Assembly: GCA_943328715.2 (NCBI GenBank)
Contig: CALQBB020000090.1
Location: 1 to 5,345, forward strand
Direction: 5' to 3'
Source of the DNA: Polynucleobacter meluiroseus
Lineage (GTDB): Bacteria > Bacteroidota > Bacteroidia > Flavobacteriales_D > Crocinitomicaceae
Length of the DNA stretch: 5,345 bases
Position numbers and translations under genes: made by a program. The notes beneath the pieces are model-generated. The model made no database searches, was not told the origin of the DNA, and worked only from the letters and a program-made list of their open reading frames with translations. Below, piece after piece: positions 1-4,989 of the stretch (position 1 is the stretch's first letter; each line of letters starts with the position of its first letter).

Positions 1-1
1 A

Positions 2-553
2 ACGACTAAACGGCACGACATACTTTTTGAATTTTTCGCGTCCAGAGTTGAACATGCGCACTTGTTCGCCCACCAAGCACATCACTAAAAGACGCGGTTC
101 CACACCTGTCATGCGCGCCACGGAGTCGATCGCGTGTTTGTCGTGTGCAACTGCTTTACAGAAATCTTTCCACGCCTGTGAATGCGCCCACGGATACAAG
201 GTTTTCGATTGCTTGCTGCGGTAATGATTGATTTTCGCAAATTCTCGTTGCAGGTATTTGTCCTTTTTCAACAGTAATTGAATCGCATCCAACATGCGCG
301 CAGCAATGCGGACATCCTTCGATTTTTGATAAGCCGAAAGAATGATTTCTGCGTTCATCGGATGTCGGTGGGAAAGCACACCGAGTTTTTGAAAAACCCG
401 TGCTTTCAAATACTGTTCATTGGTTGAATCCAAATGCTGGCTATAGCTTGCCGAAACTTTATCGAAATAACGGTTATTGATGTCCACGTCCCCTTTTTCA
501 TTGGTCCATTTCATTTTCACCGCCAGCGCAGTAAACATCAAGAAAAGCGCCAT
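2..553 (-). CDS. unrecognised, probably membrane-anchored protein; 5' part only, runs off left edge
   Basis: An open frame without stops covers 184 codons from an ATG at 553 to the window edge, so the C-terminus is missing. I do not recognise the family with certainty. The N-terminus is hydrophobic (ALFLMFTALAV) and is followed by a charged, soluble-looking, mainly helical region, which suggests an inner-membrane anchor with a periplasmic domain. The last visible residues contain GVEPRLLVMCLVGEQVRMF and then REKFKKYVVPF. A Glu in such a helix recalls lysozyme-like or transglycosylase folds, but this is only an impression. The start is uncertain. The same frame continues upstream of 553 as KYLLISYKVAIHLLALM, which would complete a full-length transmembrane helix, but it reaches an in-frame TGA with no ATG, GTG or TTG. 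A GTG at 609 followed by eight A's would give an MKKKYLL-type start if one A were added. The real start may therefore be at 609 with a homopolymer indel. The gene is divergent from the oxidoreductase at 865. Confidence 0.7.
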   Translation of the reverse strand, partial: MALFLMFTALAVKMKWTNEKGDVDINNRYFDKVSASYSQHLDSTNEQYLKARVFQKLGVLSHRHPMNAEIILSAYQKSKDVRIAARMLDAIQLLLKKDKYLQREFAKINHYRSKQSKTLYPWAHSQAWKDFCKAVAHDKHAIDSVARMTGVEPRLLVMCLVGEQVRMFNSGREKFKKYVVPFSR

Positions 554-609
554 TAAAGCAAGGAGATGGATGGCAACTTTGTACGAAATAAGTAGGTATT
601 TTTTCACAG

Positions 610-864
610 TATTTTCAAAAAGTGTTCGAAATTAAGTTATTGTGGTGAGATTGAAAAATAAATAGGCTGAAGAGGAATAAAAAGTAGTTGTTTCTCGTGT
701 GAAGCATGTCAAAATGCTTTCGGGAATTATAGGGATTTCACGTTTCAGACAGATCTCATCCTTCGCGAGTATTTATAGAAGAAAAGCACCTATTTTCCTG
801 ACGAAAATCCAACAATTGCTCCCCAATTTCAATACCTTTATCCCTCGTTACAAATCTACTTTCC
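610..864. promoter_or_regulatory. divergent intergenic region with hairpin and weak promoter match
   Basis: This AT-rich spacer separates the leftward left-edge gene from the rightward oxidoreductase and should carry both promoters. On the plus strand TACCTTTA at 833-840 matches the Bacteroidetes -7 consensus TAnnTTTG in all but the last base, and lies about 25 bp before the ATG at 865. A TTG at 816-818 is too close to be a convincing -33 element. A 6-bp stem with a 6-nt loop (AAGCAT 702-707, ATGCTT 714-719) is also visible. No clear promoter was found for the leftward gene. The short frames open here are not supported as genes. Confidence 0.3.
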
Positions 865-2094
865 ATGAGCAACATAACCATCACAGACAACTTAACCCTT
901 CCTTGCGGAGCAACCATAAAAAACAGAATTGGAAAATCTGCCATGAGTGAAAACATGGGATCGAAGGGATTTTTGTCGAACCGTTCGTTTCATACCTTGT
1001 ATGGACGTTGGGCGGATGGTGGAACGGGCTTGCTGATTACCGGAAATGTGATGGTGGACCAACGCGCTTTGGGTGAGGCACGGAATGTGGTCATCGAAAA
1101 AGGAATCAAGGATCCAAGTTTGAAAGGATGGGCGGAAGCCGGTAAGAAGCATCAAACGCACATTTGGGTGCAGTTGAATCATCCGGGAAAACAGTCGCCA
1201 AAGTTTTTGAGTGCTGTTCCGGTGGCACCTTCAGCGATTCCCTTGAAGAAACCCTTGAATCGGGTATTCAATACGCCAAGAGCTTTGAGTGATACGGAAA
1301 TCATGGACATCATCGAGCGTTTTGCGTATGCAGCGAAGGTGTGCAAGGAAAATGGATTCACTGGCGTTCAAATTCATGGTGCACATGGATACCTCGTGAG
1401 TCAGTTTCTTTCGCCTACACATAACCAACGCACGGACAAATGGGGTGGAAGTATTGAAAATCGCATGCGTTTTGTCAGTGAAATCTATCAAGCCATTCGT
1501 GCGGAAGTTGGTCCGGAGTTTCCGGTCAGCATCAAGTTGAATTCTGCGGATTTCCAAAAAGGCGGATTCACCAAGGAGGATTCGATGGCAGTGGTGAAAC
1601 ATTTGTCGGACCTAGGAATGGACCTCATTGAAATTTCTGGTGGGACCTACGAAACACCGGTCATGACTGGAACCAATGTCAAGGAATCCACGAAAGTCCG
1701 CGAGGCATATTTCTTGGAATACTGCGAAGAAGTGCGAAAAATCGTGAAGTCCCCCTTGATGCTTACTGGTGGATTTCGATCCTCGCAAGGAATGAACGAT
1801 GCCTTAGCAACTGGCGTCTGCGACATGGTGGGAATTGCGCGTTCCTTGGCAATTAATCCCGAATTCTCCAATGAATTACTTTCCGGAAAGGACGCCAAAA
1901 GTTTAGTCAAACCGTTAAGCACCGGATTCCTATTTTTGGACCGTACTTTCCCACTGGAAATCGTCTGGTACACGGATCAAATCCACCTCTTGGGAAAAGG
2001 TCAAGATCCAAACATCCATCGATCGCCGTTACGTTCGGTACTAGGAATGGTTTGGGAATTAGGAATAAATGTCTTGAAGAAGGTGAGGGGGTGA
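865..2094 (+). CDS. Old Yellow Enzyme-family NAD(P)H:flavin oxidoreductase (FMN TIM barrel)
   Basis: A 409-residue single-domain flavoprotein predicted to bind FMN and use NAD(P)H to reduce activated C=C bonds (enones and similar electrophiles) in the cytoplasm. Seen in order: N-terminal strand with IKNRIGKSAM (18-27), WVQLNHPGKQSP (101-112), the active-site segment HGAHGYL (171-177), then QFLSPTHNQRTDKWGGS and ENRMRF, the SIKLNSADF strand (K224 at the usual phosphate/flavin-contact position), EISGGTYE, and the phosphate-binding end GGFRSS with MVGIARSLAINPEF. H171, H174 and Y176 match the substrate-binding His pair and proton-donor Tyr of YqjM/XenA-type enzymes. By motif spacing Ser28 sits where YqjM has Cys26 and OYE1 has Thr37. 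There is no C-terminal FAD/NAD domain of the 2,4-dienoyl-CoA reductase type, so this is the short form. The start at 865 gives the expected N-terminus; no Shine-Dalgarno site is evident, as is common in Bacteroidota. The gene stands alone, so its physiological substrate cannot be inferred. Confidence 0.95.
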   Translation: MSNITITDNLTLPCGATIKNRIGKSAMSENMGSKGFLSNRSFHTLYGRWADGGTGLLITGNVMVDQRALGEARNVVIEKGIKDPSLKGWAEAGKKHQTHIWVQLNHPGKQSPKFLSAVPVAPSAIPLKKPLNRVFNTPRALSDTEIMDIIERFAYAAKVCKENGFTGVQIHGAHGYLVSQFLSPTHNQRTDKWGGSIENRMRFVSEIYQAIRAEVGPEFPVSIKLNSADFQKGGFTKEDSMAVVKHLSDLGMDLIEISGGTYETPVMTGTNVKESTKVREAYFLEYCEEVRKIVKSPLMLTGGFRSSQGMNDALATGVCDMVGIARSLAINPEFSNELLSGKDAKSLVKPLSTGFLFLDRTFPLEIVWYTDQIHLLGKGQDPNIHRSPLRSVLGMVWELGINVLKKVRG

Positions 2095-2100
2095 GAAGCA

Positions 2101-2188
2101 GAAACAGAGCGGAGAGCGATAGCGGAGAAACAGAAAGAGAAACAGAGCGGAGAAACAGAAAGAGAAACAGAGCGGAGAAACAGAGCGG
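2101..2188. repeat. T-poor tandem repeat, 25-bp unit, built on a GAAACAGAGCGG core
   Basis: Directly after the oxidoreductase stop, two perfect 25-bp tandem units occupy 2123-2147 and 2148-2172, followed by a partial third unit from 2173. A shorter core, GAAACAGAGCGG, occurs four times, starting at 2101, 2139, 2164 and 2177. The plus strand has no T at all from 2121 to 2195 and only one (2120) between 2095 and 2120. The unit is not a multiple of three and no codon-level conservation is evident, so I treat it as a non-coding repeat, although a 68-codon frame (2052-2258) runs through it. Its function is unknown. Confidence 0.8.
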
Positions 2189-2264
2189 CGAAAGGTCTGA
2201 AATATCGAACTTGTTGAGGGAGGATTTGGATAGTGTTGCGATGCAATTAGAAAAGTGAATTATA

Positions 2265-2290
2265 TATACATGAGAACGTCATCATGTATA
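2265..2290. terminator. hairpin between convergent genes, possible bidirectional terminator
   Basis: A perfect 9-bp inverted repeat, TATACATGA (2265-2273) and TCATGTATA (2282-2290), encloses an 8-nt loop. It lies between the end of the rightward oxidoreductase and the end of the leftward Fic gene, where a terminator for either transcript is expected. The stem is AT-rich and has no strong U-tract on either side, so termination is an inference from position. Confidence 0.4.
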
Positions 2291-2342
2291 AATATGCTTA
2301 ATATGTTTACTTGATAAAAAGATAATGATCAGATGTTGTCAT

Positions 2343-2939
2343 TTAGGATTTCGCAAACATAATGAGTTGTCTGTAGTCATGACGATCAGCTATTTTAATG
2401 GCATTGATGTATTCTTTTCTTTTTTCGTTTGATTTCACTAAACTAGAACCGCCCCATGTGAGGAAAGGTTCATTGTAAAGCTTTTCCATGATCAAATCTG
2501 CCATTAAGCGAGAATGCCTTCCGTTGCCATTAGCAAAGCAATGAATACTCACGAGTTGATGCTTGAATCTGACCGCAACTTCGTCTGGCGAATATATTTG
2601 GTTTTCATACCAATACATTGCATCATCTAATAATTGTTTGAGCTGAACTGGAATCAGGTAACTTTTAATCCCTAAATTCTTTTCGGATGTTCTGAAAGAA
2701 CCGGCCCACTTCCAAACCTCACCGTACATTCTTTTATGTAAATCTTTGATGAACTTCTCTGAAAGCAAATCTTTGGGTTGGATTTTTTTACCAAATGTCC
2801 ATTGAATGGCCTTTTCTATGTTAAATTGCTCAAACTCGTCAAGCTCTTCGCGGGTTGTGATAGACGAAATCTTTAATCCGTCCAATTCTTCTTCGCTTAG
2901 AGGCGTCTGACCGTCAAGATAATTGATTTCTAATCCCAT
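2343..2939 (-). CDS. Fic/DOC-domain protein, mobile mystery protein B family
   Basis: A complete 198-residue Fic-fold protein. Fic enzymes usually transfer AMP or another nucleotide-derived group from a nucleotide to a hydroxyl side chain of a target protein; the target here is unknown. The Fic loop is HCFANGNGRHSR (133-144). It keeps the catalytic His133, the phosphate-binding GNGR and the final Arg144, so activity is plausible; the usual Pro after the His is Cys134. The N-terminus (GQTPLSEEELDGLK, then ITTREELDEFEQFNIEKAIQW) and the region WKWAGSFRTSEKNLGIKSY (76-94), resembling the family's W(A)G.fR...KniG segment, fit the mobile mystery protein B family. I find no [S/T]xxxE[G/N] inhibitory motif, so restraint may come from the partner. 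Its ATG overlaps the last 10 bp of the upstream HTH gene, which indicates translational coupling. Toxin-like action is inferred from family and context. Confidence 0.92.
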   Translation of the reverse strand: MGLEINYLDGQTPLSEEELDGLKISSITTREELDEFEQFNIEKAIQWTFGKKIQPKDLLSEKFIKDLHKRMYGEVWKWAGSFRTSEKNLGIKSYLIPVQLKQLLDDAMYWYENQIYSPDEVAVRFKHQLVSIHCFANGNGRHSRLMADLIMEKLYNEPFLTWGGSSLVKSNEKRKEYINAIKIADRHDYRQLIMFAKS

Positions 2940-3394
2940 AAATATTTCGGCATGTCAAATTTAATTTCCGATGTTTTCTGTGCAATTGCTTGTTCAATCC
3001 GCTCTTTTGAATTTTGTTGATCTTCTAAGGTCATTGTGGTATTGGTCCTCATGACAATTTCAGTTGCTATTTCTTTCGCGCGATCTTCAATCATTTGTTC
3101 CAAGCTGCCACTTTTAGCTACAAAGCCATATACCAATTTCAAGTCCAGCGCATTTGCTGCATCTTTTAAAGCATTTAAGGTAATTGAACCATTTGCTTCG
3201 CGATCTTCTATTTCTTTAGCGCTTTGAGCAGAAATTTTTAAACGACTCCCTAATTGCCGAAAAGACATTTTCAACGAGGTTCGAACGGTGTTTATCCATC
3301 CTTTTGCAGGGATAACATTGGACGTTAACGGTTTAAACACCGCTAATTTCTTATCAGTTTGCTGTATGAGCAATTGTTGCTTAGTGTTTTTCAT
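2930..3394 (-). CDS. HTH transcriptional regulator, mobile mystery protein A family
   Basis: A complete 154-residue protein with a helix-turn-helix of the XRE/Cro type at about residues 33-90: WINTVRTSLKMSFRQLGSRL, then KISAQSAKEIEDREANGSIT and LNALKDAANALDLKLVYGFV. This arrangement, with the partner Fic gene directly downstream, is typical of mobile mystery protein A, a family found next to protein B in mobile regions. The C-terminal third (about 97-145) is charged and predicted helical, perhaps for dimerisation or for contact with the Fic protein. It is the first gene of a two-gene operon and overlaps the Fic gene by 10 bp. The start is supported by the promoter and operators immediately upstream. 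Three operator-like repeats, one touching the ATG, suggest autorepression. Whether it also neutralises the Fic protein directly, as an antitoxin would, is inference. Confidence 0.88.
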   Translation of the reverse strand: MKNTKQQLLIQQTDKKLAVFKPLTSNVIPAKGWINTVRTSLKMSFRQLGSRLKISAQSAKEIEDREANGSITLNALKDAANALDLKLVYGFVAKSGSLEQMIEDRAKEIATEIVMRTNTTMTLEDQQNSKERIEQAIAQKTSEIKFDMPKYLWD

Positions 3395-3408
3395 AAGGCT
3401 ATAACCTG
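3395..3408. promoter_or_regulatory. operator-like repeat, copy 1 (abuts the HTH start codon)
   Basis: AAGGCTATAACCTG is an imperfect dyad immediately next to the start codon of the HTH gene (CAT at 3392-3394 on the plus strand). It is identical to copy 2 over 19 bp (3393-3411 against 3425-3443). Binding here would block the leader and start of the mRNA region. The binding protein, most likely the HTH gene product, is inferred. Confidence 0.65.
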
Positions 3409-3419
3409 AAAATATTATA

Positions 3420-3427
3420 CAAATATA
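3420..3427 (-). promoter_or_regulatory. -7 promoter element for the HTH-Fic operon
   Basis: On the minus strand the bases read TATATTTG, an exact match to the Bacteroidetes -7 consensus TAnnTTTG, about 25 bp upstream of the HTH start codon. It lies between operator copies 1 and 2 and shares one base with copy 2, as expected for a repressible promoter. The -33 region is only T-rich, without a clear TTG. The transcript would have a leader of about 20 nt that includes operator copy 1. Confidence 0.55.
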
Positions 3428-3440
3428 AGGCTATAACCTG
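3427..3440. promoter_or_regulatory. operator-like repeat, copy 2 (overlaps promoter)
   Basis: AAGGCTATAACCTG is repeated exactly 32 bp from copy 1, within a 19-bp identical segment. It overlaps the predicted -7 element by one base and covers the promoter spacer, so occupancy should repress transcription of the HTH-Fic operon. Confidence 0.65.
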
Positions 3441-3458
3441 AAATAAAAAATAAAATAT

Positions 3459-3472
3459 AAGGGTATAGCCTT
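3459..3472. promoter_or_regulatory. operator-like repeat, copy 3 (contains stop of truncated toxin gene)
   Basis: AAGGGTATAGCCTT is the most symmetric copy, with only one mismatched base pair in the 14-bp dyad. It begins exactly 32 bp from copy 2. Read on the minus strand it starts AAGGCTATA like the other copies. The stop codon of the truncated AbiEii frame (3471-3473) overlaps its end, so this copy marks the boundary between the AbiE remnant and the HTH-Fic module. Confidence 0.6.
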
Positions 3473-3581
3473 AAAAATATATAGCATCAATAAAATGACC
3501 CAGTACCCAATCTTTATCGATTGTTGATTTAGGCACCTGCTGCATTTCTGCTTTTTGTTCTATTTCCTTCTTTCTAATCAT
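3471..3581 (-). pseudogene. abiEii: AbiEii nucleotidyltransferase toxin gene, truncated to 36 codons
   Basis: The frame starts at an ATG that shares one base with the AbiEi stop codon (TAATG), the usual arrangement of translationally coupled AbiE pairs. The 36 residues begin MIRKKEIEQK and continue KSTIDKDWVLGHFIDAIYF, then stop. This resembles the N-terminus of AbiEii (DUF1814/COG2253) proteins, where an (E/D)KDW/Y-type motif precedes the catalytic core. The nucleotidyltransferase signature (a GGTSLSK-like segment followed by a DxD-like acidic motif) should follow at once but is absent; full-length proteins are about 300 residues. The fragment therefore cannot be an active toxin. No remaining part of the gene is visible elsewhere in the window. 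The identification rests on this short motif plus the position behind AbiEi. Confidence 0.72.
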
Positions 3582-4378
3582 TAATATTGCTTGTTACACA
3601 TCTGGAGAATATCCGCTTCTGTAATATTCAAACGTAGTTTCCATTTGCTGTTGAATACACCTTCATCGAGTCCGAAAGGATCCATTAATACATAACGTGG
3701 ATTTACCATTGTTTCTGCAAATTTCAAAAAGCGTGAAAGTTTCTTTTTTTGCAATAATTCAGCAAGAAAAGCGATTCTTTTTATTGCGGACAGATTGTTT
3801 ATTGCTTTACAAGATTCAATGAGTTTGTCCTGATCTAGTTCAGCTTCGTTGAAGGCACGTATTAACTCTGAATAACCTCCTGAATACTGTGGTAAATCGA
3901 AACAATCAACAATTGTCTTTTCTATGGTTGTAATATCATATCGATGATTGCCGAAGCCTTCATTCTGGACATTCGTTCTTTTTCTTGGATTTATCTTCAC
4001 GAACTGATAGGGTACGCCAAACACACTTTTTTCACTTTTCACCTTCGTCGTTTGAATAAAGACGGTATTAGGAAATTGTTCGGTAAGACCATGTGTGTTC
4101 AAGGCAGACCAATAGGCAATTACTCCATCTGAAACCAAATGACATCCAATTACTTTTTCATCTCGATAGTTCGTTCTGCAGTATTTTCCTCGCTCAATTC
4201 TTGACAGAAATTCTTTCTTAATGAGATTTTCTAATACCTCATTAAGGTTCAAAAATTCATAGTCCATTGTTTTTTCGATCGAATCGATGTTGAAAATATC
4301 AATTTCAAATTCATCCAATAGGCGAATGAATTGTTGCTGGTCCTCCAGTAGATTCTTCGATAAATATCTTCTAGCCAT
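3581..4378 (-). CDS. abiEi: type IV toxin-antitoxin AbiEi-family antitoxin/repressor
   Basis: A complete 265-residue protein. In AbiE systems AbiEi is a DNA-binding antitoxin that autorepresses the operon and counteracts the AbiEii nucleotidyltransferase; the pair is linked to phage abortive infection and to maintenance of mobile elements. The N-terminal part (about 1-70) looks like a winged helix ending in a basic wing: LNEVLENLIKKEFLSRIERGKY. The middle (80-160) carries HLVSDGVIAYWSALNTHGL, FIQTTK and ITTIEKTIVDCFDLPQYSGG, which resembles the family's '(S)TPEKTLLDC...GG' segment. Upstream lies a perfect 10-bp inverted repeat suited to autoregulation. The gene seems intact, but its toxin partner immediately downstream is cut to 36 codons, so this is probably an orphan antitoxin. 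It might still act as a regulator or protect against related AbiEii toxins (inference). Base composition is AT-richer than the oxidoreductase, consistent with acquired DNA. Confidence 0.87.
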   Translation of the reverse strand: MARRYLSKNLLEDQQQFIRLLDEFEIDIFNIDSIEKTMDYEFLNLNEVLENLIKKEFLSRIERGKYCRTNYRDEKVIGCHLVSDGVIAYWSALNTHGLTEQFPNTVFIQTTKVKSEKSVFGVPYQFVKINPRKRTNVQNEGFGNHRYDITTIEKTIVDCFDLPQYSGGYSELIRAFNEAELDQDKLIESCKAINNLSAIKRIAFLAELLQKKKLSRFLKFAETMVNPRYVLMDPFGLDEGVFNSKWKLRLNITEADILQMCNKQY

Positions 4379-4393
4379 TGTTACATCTTAAGA

Positions 4394-4426
4394 AAGGATA
4401 TGTGGTAATATATGGGACATATCCTT
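4394..4426. promoter_or_regulatory. inverted-repeat operator upstream of AbiEi
   Basis: AAGGATATGT (4394-4403) and ACATATCCTT (4417-4426) form a perfect 10-bp inverted repeat with a 13-bp spacer, 16-48 bp upstream of the AbiEi start. Known AbiEi proteins repress their own operon by binding inverted repeats, so this is the likely AbiEi operator. On the minus strand TACATTTC (4431-4438) and the overlapping TACCTTTA (4437-4444) each match the -7 consensus TAnnTTTG in all but one base. Either would place the repeat around or just downstream of the transcription start. Confidence 0.6.
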
Positions 4427-4440
4427 AATAGAAATGTAAA

Positions 4441-4481
4441 GGTAAAATAATTTCGATTATATTTCTAACTTTTATTTTACC
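4441..4481. repeat. perfect 10-bp inverted repeat upstream of the AbiEi promoter
   Basis: GGTAAAATAA (4441-4450) and TTATTTTACC (4472-4481) are exact reverse complements separated by 21 bp. It lies just upstream of the candidate AbiEi promoter. It could be a second regulatory site, a weak AT-rich terminator for leftward transcription entering from the right, or a boundary repeat. Nothing in the sequence decides between these. Confidence 0.5.
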
Positions 4482-4627
4482 AAATATAAATGATTGAAAT
4501 TATTCCAGTACTCATCCGTAGTGTTTTCCTCGTTTAGCATCATTTGTTTGGCAATAATAATTTTTATTAGGAAATAAATCTCTTAAATCGCGATGTTAGG
4601 CAAATGAAAATAGCTGGTTAGTATACT

Positions 4628-4665
4628 CCGTTTTGGGGTGGTCAATATGTCCGTTTTTTCCACTT
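4628..4665. mobile_element. possible insertion-sequence end remnant (IS21-like)
   Basis: The segment reading GGGGTGGTCAATATGTCCG and then TTTTTTCC resembles, from memory, terminal sequences of IS21-family elements in Bacteroidota. No istA or istB gene is present and I find no second matching end in the window, so at most this is a relic. The resemblance is unverified. Confidence 0.25.
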
Positions 4666-4670
4666 TGCTT

Positions 4671-4808
4671 TCACTTCTTCGGTTTCTGAACCTTCAATGG
4701 CGGATTATATTTTGGCGCGTTTGGCGGGGCAACTCTACGGCGCTTATCTAAATCACCGTTGTCTGTTTTGGGTTTTGGTCCAGTTTTAATTGCTTTGATG
4801 GTCAACAT
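4671..4808 (-). CDS. possible small Lys/Pro-rich protein, 45 residues
   Basis: An ATG at 4808 opens a 45-codon frame ending in TGA at 4671-4673. The product is strongly basic and proline-rich: it starts MLTIKAIKTGPKPK, contains DKRRRVAPPNAPKYNPP and ends KVQKPKK. It has no hydrophobic stretch and is probably disordered. The patch is visibly GC-richer than the DNA on both sides, and an A-rich leader (AATAAAAAGAACTT) precedes the ATG, as is common in Bacteroidota. I do not recognise a family. It may be a real small protein, part of an insertion-sequence relic (an IS-end-like segment follows its stop), or the degraded tail of a larger gene. Confidence 0.4.
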   Translation of the reverse strand: MLTIKAIKTGPKPKTDNGDLDKRRRVAPPNAPKYNPPLKVQKPKK

Positions 4809-4989
4809 AAGTTCTTTTTATTAGTGTAATTAATTGACCCTAAATTAAACAATCACAAAACAAAACTTTTCCTTAATAACGTCACCGTTTTAACAAGGGG
4901 CTTGGCCAAAAAGCAAGCACAGTATAGAATTCTTAATTAGAATAGGGGAGGAGAGGTTTGGGGAAATTACGTATATGTACGCTCATAAA

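Noticed and set aside
27..224. 65-codon plus-strand frame
   Set aside because: It is antisense to the left-edge gene, which has the better protein-like composition and a longer open frame.
892..1973. Several minus-strand frames inside the oxidoreductase
   Set aside because: They are shadows of a clearly conserved coding sequence on the other strand.
2052..2258. 68-codon plus-strand frame through the tandem repeat
   Set aside because: It overlaps the end of the oxidoreductase, is mostly low-complexity Arg/Glu/Asn from the repeat, and the 25-bp unit is out of phase with codons. The tail SEISNLLREDLDSVAMQLEK looks somewhat protein-like, but this alone is not enough.
3036..3227. 63-codon plus-strand frame inside the HTH gene
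   Set aside because: It is a shadow of the HTH-coding frame on the minus strand.
2260..3490. Target-site duplication flanking the HTH-Fic module (ATATATA at both ends)
   Set aside because: The shared bases are simple AT repeats common in this DNA. The rest of AbiEii is absent on the far side, so a clean insertion with duplication is not supported.
3944..4132. 62-codon plus-strand frame inside AbiEi
   Set aside because: It is antisense to a coherent AbiEi coding sequence.
4472..4543. 23-codon minus-strand frame starting ATG ATG upstream of the AbiEi promoter
   Set aside because: It is very short, in AT-rich DNA, and ends inside an inverted repeat, with no supporting leader or family resemblance.
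4465..4597. Integron attC site (GTTAGGC at about 4590-4597, TTCTAAC near 4464-4470)
   Set aside because: GTTAGGC fits the GTTRRRY core, but the partner breaks the RYYYAAC consensus at its first base and no matching imperfect stem joins the two. ATCGCGAT beside the core is only self-complementary.
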